DNA of 9,544 bases from UKL13-2 sp964417885 (GCA_964417885.1 CAYQKN010000140.1:1-9544); one strand, 5' to 3'. Numbered from the stretch's first letter, positions 1-6,416 are shown. Numbers and translations: made by a program. The notes: generated by a model not told the origin, from the sequence alone.

Positions 1-1211
1 ATCCAGTGTTCGCTGCGGTGGTGGTGCATCTGCAGTGATAGTGACGCGCCCGGCTTGACTTCAATCCGCTTGATCTTGAAGCCGGTGCCTTCCTCCAGCA
101 CCGTGTAGGTGCCCCAGGGGCGGTGCACCGTGCGGTGCAGCTTGTAGCTTTCGTGCCCGTTGGCCTTGAGGCCGGCATAGATGTGCTTCACGTCCTGCGC
201 GCGGCTGCGGTCGGCCACCAGCAGGGCATCCGGGGTGTCGATGATCAGCAGGTTTTCCACGCCGACTACGCCCACCATGCGGCCGTTACTCTGGATATAG
301 CAGTTTGACGAATCATGCAGCAGCGCCTCGCCCTGTACCCGGTTGCCGCTGGCATCCGGCGCCGCTAGGTCGCCGACGGCGCTCCAGGAACCGATGTCAC
401 TCCAGCCGATGTTGCAGGGCACCACCGCCACATTGGCTGATTTCTCCATTACCGCATAGTCGATCGAGATGTCTGGCGCCTTGATGAACGAGTCGGCATC
501 CAGCTCCACCTGCGAAAACGCCGCGCCTTCCGCCACGCGGGATTGATCCAGGCACCACAGCGTTGCCGACAGCACCTCGGGACTGTGCGCTTCCAACTCG
601 CGCAGCAGGCTGCCGGCGCTGAAGCAGAACATGCCGGAATTCCAGAAGTAGTCGCCCGAATCGACATAGGCAATCGCTTTGTCTAGCGACGGCTTTTCGA
701 CAAACCGGACCACCCGGTTGCCATCGGCCTGGATGTAGCCGTAGCCGATCTCCGGCGCATGGGGTTCGATGCCGAAGGTCACCAGCTTGCCGTCCTGCGC
801 CAGCACCATCGCCTTGCTGACTGCCTGCGCAAACGCGCTTTCGTCCGCAATCAGGTGGTCCGCCGGCAGCACCAGCATGATGGCGTCGTCGCCATGGATG
901 CGGCTGATCTGGATCGCTGCCGCAGCGATCGCCGGCGCCGTGTTGCGGCCAAACGGCTCCAGGATGTATGAGGTCGGCAGGCCGGCGGCATTGACTTCGC
1001 GGTAATCGTCCTCGGTCTTGAAGAACAGTTCGCGGTTGGTCACGGTGAAGATTTCAGCGGCATCGGCCTGGGTTGCCCCGCGCAGGAACGCCTTCTGCAG
1101 CAGGCTTTGGCCATCAGCCAGCCGCATGAACGGCTTGGGATGGCTCTCTCGCGAGACCGGCCATAATCGCGAACCGGCGCCGCCGCAGAGGATGGTGGGG
1201 ATCAATTTCAT
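1..1211 (-). CDS. manC: Mannose-1-phosphate guanylyltransferase / mannose-6-phosphate isomerase (type II PMI), 3'-truncated by window edge
   Basis: This bifunctional cytosolic enzyme supplies GDP-mannose for polysaccharide synthesis. The N-terminal domain makes GDP-mannose from mannose-1-phosphate and GTP, and the C-terminal cupin domain interconverts fructose-6-P and mannose-6-P. The minus-strand frame starts at ATG 1211 and runs open to base 1, giving 403 complete codons; the family is usually about 470-480 residues, so roughly 70 are missing beyond the edge. Visible motifs are the nucleotidyltransferase signature GGAGSRLWP (residues 10-18), HPKPF (24-28), FVEKP (170-174) and NSGMF (191-195). 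The isomerase domain follows with RPWGTY (364-369) and the metal-site start LSLQMHHHRSEHW (391-403), where the window ends. No strong Shine-Dalgarno precedes the ATG. A weak -10-like TAAAAT lies on this strand at 1316-1311. It could equally be called algA, cpsB or xanB. The product is secure but the pathway (capsule, exopolysaccharide or O-antigen) cannot be told from the window. Confidence 0.95.
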   Translation of the reverse strand, partial: MKLIPTILCGGAGSRLWPVSRESHPKPFMRLADGQSLLQKAFLRGATQADAAEIFTVTNRELFFKTEDDYREVNAAGLPTSYILEPFGRNTAPAIAAAAIQISRIHGDDAIMLVLPADHLIADESAFAQAVSKAMVLAQDGKLVTFGIEPHAPEIGYGYIQADGNRVVRFVEKPSLDKAIAYVDSGDYFWNSGMFCFSAGSLLRELEAHSPEVLSATLWCLDQSRVAEGAAFSQVELDADSFIKAPDISIDYAVMEKSANVAVVPCNIGWSDIGSWSAVGDLAAPDASGNRVQGEALLHDSSNCYIQSNGRMVGVVGVENLLIIDTPDALLVADRSRAQDVKHIYAGLKANGHESYKLHRTVHRPWGTYTVLEEGTGFKIKRIEVKPGASLSLQMHHHRSEHW

Positions 1212-1405
1212 CAGGAATTCAGCTTTCTGGTTGGTCGGGATCTTGCCGCGTAACAGCGTTTGACCCTGCGCCGGACATGACGTTGCGTGAATCCGGCAGG
1301 AACAGGTGAAATTTTACTATGTGCGCCTGTGCACCGACGCGAATGGCGTGTTTCCGGGTTTAACCGGGTTGCGGCCAAAATAGATGCGGCGCCGGCGGGG
1401 CGATT

Positions 1406-1414
1406 TGGTATAAT
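1406..1414 (+). promoter_or_regulatory. Extended -10 promoter of tRNA-His
   Basis: TGGTATAAT at 1406-1414 is a perfect TATAAT -10 hexamer (1409-1414) with the TG extension one base upstream. No convincing -35 hexamer sits 16-18 bp upstream, as is common for extended -10 promoters. Transcription would start near 1421, leaving a leader of about 45 nt before the tRNA that RNase P would remove. Confidence 0.7.
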
Positions 1415-1465
1415 TCCGTTCCGTTTTAAGTCCTGCGCTCTGTCTGGCGCGCGACAGCAGTCAAT

Positions 1466-1541
1466 GGTGGCTGTAGCTCAGCGGTAGAGTCCTGGATTGT
1501 GATTCCAGTTGTCGTGGGTTCGAACCCCATCAGCCACCCCA
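1466..1541 (+). tRNA. tRNA-His (anticodon GTG)
   Basis: The cloverleaf can be folded by eye. The acceptor stem is 1467-1473 with 1531-1537, the D stem is GCTC/GAGT (1476-1479 and 1487-1490), and the anticodon stem is CTGGA/TCCAG (1492-1496 and 1504-1508). The anticodon loop is TTGTGAT (1497-1503) with GTG at 1499-1501, and the T arm is GTGGG-TTCGAAC-CCCAT (1514-1530). The histidine-specific identity pair is present: an extra G-1 at 1466 faces C73 at 1538. The CCA end is encoded at 1539-1541. A strong extended -10 promoter lies upstream and an intrinsic terminator follows within 11 nt, so this is a single-gene transcription unit. The acceptor arm and anticodon agree on histidine. Confidence 0.97.
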
Positions 1542-1551
1542 AACAACAACT

Positions 1552-1574
1552 AACCCGCCTCGCGCGGGTTTTTT
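1552..1574 (+). terminator. Intrinsic terminator of tRNA-His, possibly bidirectional
   Basis: A perfect 7-bp stem AACCCGC (1552-1558) and GCGGGTT (1564-1570) encloses a 5-nt loop and leads into a run of six T (1569-1574). The flanks AACAACAA (1542-1549) and TTGTTGTT (1573-1580) are complementary and can lengthen the stem. On the minus strand the same hairpin is followed by a moderately T-rich tract, so it may also end the convergent cysNC transcript, whose stop codon lies about 100 nt away. The plus-strand role is well supported. The minus-strand role is inference. Confidence 0.85.
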
Positions 1575-1606
1575 GTTGTTCTGACGGGTTGCGGCGTTCG
1601 TTTCTT

Positions 1607-1619
1607 GCATGAATCATGC
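1607..1619. repeat. 13-nt palindrome between tRNA-His terminator and cysNC
   Basis: GCATGA-A-TCATGC is a perfect inverted repeat with 6-bp arms and a single central base, in the short convergent gap between the tRNA-His terminator and the cysNC stop codon. No function is evident. It is too short to be a terminator by itself and has no T run on either side. Confidence 0.5.
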
Positions 1620-1671
1620 GCTCCGTTGCTGCGGCAACCGGTGCTTAGCCAGCCCGGGCCTTGCCGTCATC

Positions 1672-3594
1672 TCACTCCAGCACGGCCCGGCAAATCCTTT
1701 CTGTCGCCTGCGCCACGGTATCTGCTGCCCCGATCACCACATCCGCCGCTTCCGGCGCCTCATACGCACTATCGATACCGGTGAAATTCGGCAGGTCGCC
1801 GCGCCGCGCCTTGGCGTACAGTCCTTTCACGTCGCGACCCTCGGCGACCTCCAGCGGCACGTCCATGAACACCTCCAGAAACTGTCCCGGCTCGAACAAT
1901 TCACGCGCCATCCGGCGTTCGCTGCGGAAAGGCGAGATGAAGGCGGTGATCACCACCAGGCCGGCATCGACCATCAGCTTCGCAAGCTCAGCGACGCGGC
2001 GGATGTTTTCGACCCGGTCGGCATCGGTGAAGCCCAGGTCCTTATTGAGGCCGTGGCGGACATTGTCACCGTCCAGTACATAGGTGCGTATGCCCTGGCC
2101 GTGCAGGCGCTGCGCCAGCGCGTCGGCCACCGTCGATTTGCCCGAGCCGGACAGGCCGGTCAGCCAGATCACGCGGCCGCGATGGCCGTTCAGTTGCTCG
2201 CGCTGCGCGCGCCCGATCGCGTGGCTGTGGCGATGGATGTTCTGGCTGCGTCGCAGGTTGTGGCGGATGAAGCCGGCGGCGACGGTGTTGTTGGAAAACT
2301 TGTCGATCAGGATAAAGCTGCCGAACGACGGCGATTCCGCGTACGGGCCGAAGGCGAATGATTTGGTGGTGGCGAGGTTGCAGACGCTGATGTCGTTCAG
2401 CTGCAGCTTTCGCTGCGCTTCGTGCGCCAGCGTATTGACGTCGATGCGGTGCTTGATCTGGGTGATCGATGCCGACCCTTCGTGGCAAATCGATTTCATT
2501 TCGTAGGTGCGGCCGATCAGGCCGGCCTCTTCTCCCATCCAGACGATTGTCGCCTCGAACTGGTCAGTGGTCTGCAGCGGCTGCGCCGGCGCGCACAGCA
2601 CGTCGCCGCGCGACAGGTCGATCTCGCGGTCGAGCACCAGCGTGACCGATTGGCCGGCAACCGCCTCCGGCAGGTCGCCATCAAAAGTCGCGATGCGCGC
2701 CACCCTGGCGAGCTGGCCGGTATGGACCGCGCGCACGTCGTCGCCGGCACGCAGTACGCCGCTGGCAATGGTGCCGGCATAGCCGCGAAAATCCTGGTTG
2801 GGGCGGTTGACCCATTGCACCGGGAATGCAAATGCCGCCGCATCCGCGCCCCGAGGGCTGACCGTTTCGAGGAAGCCGATCAGCGTCGGGCCGGCGTACC
2901 ACGCGGTGCTGGCCGAGCGGTGGATGATGTTATCGCCGCGCAACGCCGACAGCGGTATCGGCGTCACGGTTTCGAATCCGAGGCCGGCCGCGAATTGGCG
3001 GAACTGGCCGGCGATGTCGTCGAATACCGCCTTGCTGAAACCGCACAGGTCCATCTTGTTCACCGCCAGCACCACATGGCGGATGCCGACCAGCGAAACC
3101 AGGAACGCGTGACGCCGGGTCTGGGTCATCACGCCGTGCCGCGCGTCCACCAGGATGATGGCCACATCCGCGGTCGACGCACCGGTTACCATGTTGCGCG
3201 TGAACTGCTCGTGTCCCGGTGTGTCGGCGACGATGAATTTGCGCCGGTCAGTGGAGAAAAACCGGTAGGCGACGTCAATGGTGATGCCCTGTTCGCGTTC
3301 GGCCGTCAGGCCGTCCACCAGCCGCGCAAGGTCGATCTCGTCGCCTTGCGTGCCGTGCTTTGTCGAGTCGCTTTTGAGGGCGGCAACCTGGTCATCGAAG
3401 ATCTGCTTCGATTCCCACAGCAATCGGCCGATCAGCGTGCTTTTGCCGTCGTCCACACTGCCGCAGGTGATGAATCGCAGCAGGTCGAGGTCTTCCTGCG
3501 ACCGCAGGTAGTCTTCGATGGCGGCGACGGCGGCCTCGCCGGTCGGCAGTGCGGTGGCTGTGACCGGATCGTGTTTTCGCGCGCGCCGGGCCAT
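1672..3594 (-). CDS. cysNC: Sulfate adenylyltransferase subunit 1 fused to adenylylsulfate kinase (CysN-CysC)
   Basis: This 640-residue bifunctional protein does two steps of sulfate activation in the cytosol. The CysN part is the GTPase that drives CysD to make APS from sulfate and ATP. The CysC part phosphorylates APS to PAPS. The elongation-factor-like GTPase domain shows G1 GSVDDGKST (45-53), a G2-like GITID (103-107), G3 DTPGH (124-128), G4 NKMD (179-182) and G5 SAL (216-218), followed by beta-barrel domains to about residue 440. The APS kinase domain starts near 473 with P-loop GLSGSGKST (480-488), then DGDNVRHGL (508-516), FISPFRSER (552-560) and KGLYAKAR (590-597) before NFTGID (603-608). 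Both domains look complete. The ATG at 3594 shares one base with the cysD stop codon (TGATG), implying translational coupling. The fused CysNC form is well known in proteobacteria (also named NodQ in rhizobia). Confidence 0.97.
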   Translation of the reverse strand: MARRARKHDPVTATALPTGEAAVAAIEDYLRSQEDLDLLRFITCGSVDDGKSTLIGRLLWESKQIFDDQVAALKSDSTKHGTQGDEIDLARLVDGLTAEREQGITIDVAYRFFSTDRRKFIVADTPGHEQFTRNMVTGASTADVAIILVDARHGVMTQTRRHAFLVSLVGIRHVVLAVNKMDLCGFSKAVFDDIAGQFRQFAAGLGFETVTPIPLSALRGDNIIHRSASTAWYAGPTLIGFLETVSPRGADAAAFAFPVQWVNRPNQDFRGYAGTIASGVLRAGDDVRAVHTGQLARVARIATFDGDLPEAVAGQSVTLVLDREIDLSRGDVLCAPAQPLQTTDQFEATIVWMGEEAGLIGRTYEMKSICHEGSASITQIKHRIDVNTLAHEAQRKLQLNDISVCNLATTKSFAFGPYAESPSFGSFILIDKFSNNTVAAGFIRHNLRRSQNIHRHSHAIGRAQREQLNGHRGRVIWLTGLSGSGKSTVADALAQRLHGQGIRTYVLDGDNVRHGLNKDLGFTDADRVENIRRVAELAKLMVDAGLVVITAFISPFRSERRMARELFEPGQFLEVFMDVPLEVAEGRDVKGLYAKARRGDLPNFTGIDSAYEAPEAADVVIGAADTVAQATERICRAVLE

Positions 3595-5057
3595 CAGAAA
3601 TAACCTTCCTGCTTCTTGCGTTCCATCGAGCCCGACGAATCGGTATCGATGGCGCGGCCCTGGCGCTCGGAGGTGCGGGCGTTGAGCAATTCGAGCAGGA
3701 TTTCCGGCAGCGTCGCCGCGGTCGATTCGACCGCGCCGGAAAGCGGGTAGCAGCCCAGGGTACGAAAACGCACCATGCGCCGCTCGATGACGTCGTCCGG
3801 GCCGATCGGCATGCGGTCGTCATCAACCATCAGGATCAGTCCGTCGCGCACCACCACCGGCCGCTCGCGGGCGAAATACAGCGGCACGATCGGAATGTTC
3901 TCGCGATAGATGTACAGCCAAATATCCAGCTCGGTCCAGTTGGAAAGCGGGAACACGCGAATGCTCTCGCCCTTGTTCTTGCGCGCGTTGTACAGGTTCC
4001 ACAGTTCCGGCCGCTGGCTCTTCGGGTCCCAGCGATGCGAGGCGGTGCGAAACGAGAACACGCGCTCCTTGGCGCGCGATTTCTCTTCATCGCGCCGCGC
4101 GCCGCCAAACGCGACGTCGAACTGCCACTGGTCCAGCGCCTGCTTCAATCCCTCGGTCTTGGTGATGTCGGTGTGCAGCGCGGAGCCGTGGTCGAACGGA
4201 TTGATGTTCTTTTCGATCGCCTCAGGGTTGACGTGCACCAGCAGTTCCATCCCGGACTCGCGCGCCATGTGGTCGCGCAGCAGGTACATTTCGCGGAATT
4301 TCCAGCGGGTGTCGACATGCAGCAGCGGGAACGGCGGCGGCGCGGGGTAAAAAGCCTTGCGCGCCAGGTGCAGCATGACCGCGCTGTCCTTGCCGATCGA
4401 GTAGAGCATCACCGGCCGGTCGGCCTGCGCGACCACTTCTCGCATGATGAAGATGCTCTCCGCCTCCAGCCGATCCAGATGCGTTCGCCGGGCAGTGTGG
4501 CCGGACGGGGCGGCAACGGGCCGGCGCGGCGCCTGGGCGGCCAGATCGAGCACCGGTGCATAGCCGAGCAATCCGCATCGGATGCCGTCGATCGGCGCGA
4601 TGCGCCGAAGTGCCGCCGTGATATCGCCATGCGGAAAGGCTGCGATCGGCTTGCCCACGTGCTGTTGCAACGCCGTCAGACCAGCGGTCAGCGTGGCAGC
4701 GCGCGGCACCCAGTATCGTGCGCCGCGGCCATCGTTGGCATACAGGCACGCATCGCCGCCGGGCAAATCGATCTGCTGGATAAACAGCACCAGCTCGCGC
4801 CGCTGGCGGGCCTGGGAAATATCCCAGTCCAGCACCGACCGCGTAGGCGGCCGATTGAATTCATCCCGCAGGTCGCCGGCAGACAAGGCGGGCGGCGCCA
4901 GACCCAGGTCATGCAGCCTGCGCTCGGCGGTTCGTTTGCTGTCTGCTTCGCCCAATCGTTGCAGCTGCGCGAACGCCGATGCCGTGTCCCAGACACCGGC
5001 TGCGTCGAGTCCACACAGGGTGGCGTCTGGCTGGGTCGCGCGAGCGGAGTTGACCAT
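3594..5057 (-). CDS. cysD: Sulfate adenylyltransferase subunit 2 (CysD) with a long unrecognised N-terminal extension
   Basis: CysD is the catalytic ATP sulfurylase subunit. It works with CysN to make APS from sulfate and ATP in the cytosol. The frame codes for 487 residues, while CysD is usually about 300. The typical CysD part starts near residue 192 (HLDRLEAESI) and is complete: PP-loop YSIGKDS (219-225), HVDTRWKF (247-254), HGSALHTD (290-297), FGGARRDEEKSRAKER (317-332), RVFPLSNWTELDIW (367-380), RFRTLGCYPLSGAVES (430-445) and the C-terminal SMERKKQEGYF. Residues 1-190 match no family I recognise. They are soluble-looking, with no signal peptide or membrane segment, and the codons favour G/C at third positions. 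An in-frame TAG lies eight codons before ATG 5057. No ATG occurs between the extension and the CysD core; the nearest alternative is a GTG at residue 169 without a ribosome binding site. Position 251 is Arg where the family usually has Gly or Thr. Confidence 0.95.
   Translation of the reverse strand: MVNSARATQPDATLCGLDAAGVWDTASAFAQLQRLGEADSKRTAERRLHDLGLAPPALSAGDLRDEFNRPPTRSVLDWDISQARQRRELVLFIQQIDLPGGDACLYANDGRGARYWVPRAATLTAGLTALQQHVGKPIAAFPHGDITAALRRIAPIDGIRCGLLGYAPVLDLAAQAPRRPVAAPSGHTARRTHLDRLEAESIFIMREVVAQADRPVMLYSIGKDSAVMLHLARKAFYPAPPPFPLLHVDTRWKFREMYLLRDHMARESGMELLVHVNPEAIEKNINPFDHGSALHTDITKTEGLKQALDQWQFDVAFGGARRDEEKSRAKERVFSFRTASHRWDPKSQRPELWNLYNARKNKGESIRVFPLSNWTELDIWLYIYRENIPIVPLYFARERPVVVRDGLILMVDDDRMPIGPDDVIERRMVRFRTLGCYPLSGAVESTAATLPEILLELLNARTSERQGRAIDTDSSGSMERKKQEGYF
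3604..3610 (-). promoter_or_regulatory. Ribosome binding site of cysNC inside the end of cysD
   Basis: On the minus strand AGGAAGG (3610 down to 3604) lies 9 nt before the cysNC ATG, within the last codons of cysD. With the TGATG overlap this supports the chosen cysNC start and coupled translation of the two subunits. Confidence 0.75.
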
Positions 5058-5107
5058 TGTGGCTGGGGCAGCTGCACACTACAGCTGTCGCAATATGTGG
5101 AATGACT

Positions 5108-5147
5108 AAATTCTAATTGAAATTGCTGCCGAAATTATGCGTAAATT
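5108..5147. promoter_or_regulatory. Four regularly spaced AAATT motifs upstream of cysD
   Basis: AAATT occurs at 5108, 5120, 5132 and 5143, so successive copies are 12, 12 and 11 bp apart, close to one DNA turn. The stretch is markedly AT-rich compared with the surrounding genes. On the cysD strand it includes a -10-like TAGAAT (5115 down to 5110, five of six matches) with no good -35 box, which would fit an activator-dependent promoter. CysB, the LysR-type activator of cysteine genes in many proteobacteria, is a candidate binder, but its sites are too degenerate to assign by eye. Confidence 0.35.
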
Positions 5148-5153
5148 GAGCGT

Positions 5154-5172
5154 AACGCTGGAAATCAGCGTT
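5154..5172. promoter_or_regulatory. Perfect inverted repeat in the cysD / TSUP permease divergent region (candidate operator)
   Basis: AACGCTG (5154-5160) and CAGCGTT (5166-5172) are exact reverse complements separated by GAAAT. The repeat ends exactly where the candidate -35 box of the permease starts (5173) and is about 100 bp from the cysD start. No plus-strand gene runs into it from upstream, so a terminator role is unlikely and a regulator binding site is more plausible. The regulator is unknown. Confidence 0.45.
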
Positions 5173-5201
5173 TTGCGACAATTCGTTGCCCTGAATATTA
5201 G
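5173..5201 (+). promoter_or_regulatory. Candidate promoter of the TSUP permease gene
   Basis: TTGCGA (5173-5178) and TATTAG (5196-5201) each match four of six consensus bases and are separated by the ideal 17 bp. Transcription would start near 5208, giving a leader of about 24 nt before ATG 5232. The boxes are weak individually, so this is a candidate only. Confidence 0.4.
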
Positions 5202-5231
5202 CGCTTCACGTGCCCGACCTCCTCTTCATTA

Positions 5232-6014
5232 ATGATTGAAATCCCCTACGTATTGGCCGGCGCACTGACCGGATTTGTGGTCGGGCTGACCGGTGTTGGC
5301 GGTGGCGCGCTGATGACGCCGATCCTGCTGCTGCTGTTCGGCATCGCGCCGGCGACGGCGATCGCGACCGACCTCTGGTTTGCGGCCATCACCAAGGTCG
5401 CCGCGGTCGCCGTCCATCATCGTGCCGGGCAGGTCGATTGGCAGGTTGCCCGCCGACTGTGGCTCGGCAGCCTGCCGGTGGCGCTGGCCGTGGTCGCCGT
5501 GGTGGCGCTCGGCGCGACCATTCAGCGGGTGGATTGGCTGACCCAGGTGATTGCATGGGTAGTGGCACTGACCGCCGCTGGGCTTCTGTTCGGTCCCTGG
5601 CTGGTTCGGCGCCTGCACACCCGCGACCTGCAGCCGTCGCCACGCTTCATGCGGGCACAGGGTCCACTCACCGTTGCCGCCGGTGGTTTCCTCGGGCTGA
5701 TCGTGGCGCTGACCTCGGTCGGTGCAGGCGCACTTGGCAGCATCCTGCTGCTGGCGCTGTACCCGCAGCGGCTGCCGCCGCATCGACTGGTCGCAACCGA
5801 CCTGTTGCACGCCATTCCCCTCGCGGTGGTTGCCGGCCTCGGTTATCTGGTGGCGGGCATGGTTGATGGCGCCTTGTTGTCGAATCTGTTGATGGGTTCT
5901 ATTCCCGCGGCAATTGCAGGCAGTTATGCCGCGCGCTTTTCGCCGCCGGCGTGGCTGCGAACCGCGCTGGCGCTGGTGCTGGCGGCGACGGCGGTCAAGT
6001 TGCTGACGGTTTGA
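5232..6014 (+). CDS. TSUP-family (TauE/SafE, DUF81) membrane permease, probable sulfur oxyanion transporter
   Basis: This 260-residue inner-membrane protein of the TSUP family (about 240-270 residues is usual) has about eight predicted hydrophobic segments, roughly at 5-37, 47-61, 76-95, 104-124, 145-177, 188-209, 213-236 and 241-259. The two-fold repeat of the family is visible: GFVVGLTGVGGGALMTP (14-30) in the first half and GFLGLIVALTSVGAGALGS (152-170) in the second, each followed by an ATDL motif (45-48 and 188-191). Family members move sulfite, sulfate, sulfoacetate or other organosulfur anions, and direction differs between members. Divergence from cysD across a shared 174-bp control region suggests sulfate uptake or sulfite efflux linked to assimilation. 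ATG 5232 is the only reasonable start, and no Shine-Dalgarno is visible before it. The substrate is inference. Confidence 0.9.
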   Translation: MIEIPYVLAGALTGFVVGLTGVGGGALMTPILLLLFGIAPATAIATDLWFAAITKVAAVAVHHRAGQVDWQVARRLWLGSLPVALAVVAVVALGATIQRVDWLTQVIAWVVALTAAGLLFGPWLVRRLHTRDLQPSPRFMRAQGPLTVAAGGFLGLIVALTSVGAGALGSILLLALYPQRLPPHRLVATDLLHAIPLAVVAGLGYLVAGMVDGALLSNLLMGSIPAAIAGSYAARFSPPAWLRTALALVLAATAVKLLTV

Positions 6015-6024
6015 AGACTCGCTT

Positions 6025-6044
6025 GCACAGAGCATGCTCTGTGC
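6025..6044. repeat. 20-bp perfect palindrome just after the permease stop codon
   Basis: GCACAGAGCATGCTCTGTGC is its own reverse complement over 20 bases. As RNA it could fold to an 8-bp stem with a CATG loop, 10 nt after the permease TGA. There is no T run behind it, so it is more likely a transcript-end stabiliser, a weak terminator or a dimeric protein site than a classical terminator. Confidence 0.7.
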
Positions 6045-6109
6045 CCGCCGAGCGCCAATCCCATGCAGTGAATTGGCCCGGGTTTTCCAGCAGTGCTGCA
6101 TCAAAAAAA

Positions 6110-6139
6110 TTGGGCCCCGGACTGAATCCGGGGCGACAG
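6110..6139 (+). repeat. REP-like hairpin, copy A
   Basis: A stem of CCCCGGA (6115-6121) and TCCGGGG (6127-6133) with loop CTGAA is flanked by TTGGG on the left and CGACAG on the right. Its reverse complement matches copy B at 29 of 30 positions. It is non-coding and looks like a dispersed repetitive extragenic palindrome. Confidence 0.8.
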
Positions 6140-6251
6140 GTTAAGAGGGGTGCAGTGAAATACTGCATCGCAAATTGCCTGCAGGAAAAGGACTGTCCGT
6201 GGTACGCGGCAAGTCAGCTATTGCCGTCGAGCCGCACATTGACTAAAGAAT

Positions 6252-6281
6252 CTGTCGCCCCGGATTTAGTCCGGGGCCCAA
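6252..6281 (-). repeat. REP-like hairpin, copy B (inverted relative to A)
   Basis: A stem of CCCCGGA (6258-6264) and TCCGGGG (6270-6276) with loop TTTAG, flanked by CTGTCG and CCCAA, which are the copy A flanks on the opposite strand. The only difference from copy A is one loop base. Copies A and B form an inverted pair with 112 bp between them. Confidence 0.8.
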
Positions 6282-6311
6282 GCGTCGGTGCTGCTGAGGG
6301 ATCCACAAAAC

Positions 6312-6340
6312 TTGGGTACCGGCCTGCGCCGGTACGACAG
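6312..6340 (+). repeat. REP-like hairpin, copy C (different stem, same flanks)
   Basis: An 8-bp stem GTACCGGC (6316-6323) and GCCGGTAC (6328-6335) with loop CTGC. The outer bases are again TTGGG on the left and CGACAG on the right, as in copy A, although the stem sequence differs. Read on the minus strand it gives the VVPAQAGTQ-type spurious peptide often seen when such repeats are translated, which supports a dispersed repeat. Confidence 0.75.
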
Positions 6341-6407
6341 AGGTCAATTGACGGCGCCATCTTGTTCCGGGCAAACCTTGCGCCAACCCAGCCCACCAGA
6401 TCGACTT

Positions 6408-6416
6408 TGCTAAACT
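6408..6416 (+). promoter_or_regulatory. Candidate extended -10 promoter of the ferredoxin-NADP reductase gene
   Basis: TGCTAAACT at 6408-6416 has the TG extension and a -10 hexamer TAAACT matching four of six consensus bases. No -35 box is recognisable at the usual distance. Transcription from near 6423 would give a leader of about 33 nt to ATG 6456. Confidence 0.3.

Noticed and set aside
1351..1370. Direct repeat of CCGGGTT with a GGTT-T-AACC core as an operator
   Set aside because: The arms are short and imperfect, and similar patterns are expected by chance in GC-rich intergenic DNA.
1466..1541. tRNA-His as an integration site of a mobile element
   Set aside because: No integrase, no repeated copy of the tRNA 3' end in the window, and ordinary housekeeping genes on both sides.
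1426..1617. A 63-codon minus-strand frame with GFEPTTTGITI
   Set aside because: This is the antisense translation of the tRNA-His gene, a well-known false protein pattern.
2422..3603. A 393-codon open frame on the plus strand, with a 250-codon one at 1609-2361
   Set aside because: Both are antisense to cysNC, which has full GTPase and APS kinase motif sets. Neither product is recognisable.
4035..5105. A 356-codon open frame on the plus strand
   Set aside because: It is antisense to cysD with no recognisable domains, and the cysD motifs are unambiguous.
5205..5230. A minus-strand leader ORF with GAGGAGG before a GTG in the cysD upstream region
   Set aside because: It would encode only three codons with no cysteine run or attenuator structure, and it lies upstream of the likely cysD promoter, so the purine run is probably incidental.
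6110..6340. CRISPR array or IS terminal repeats
   Set aside because: The three hairpins vary in orientation and spacing, have no unique spacers of constant length, and no cas or transposase gene is present.
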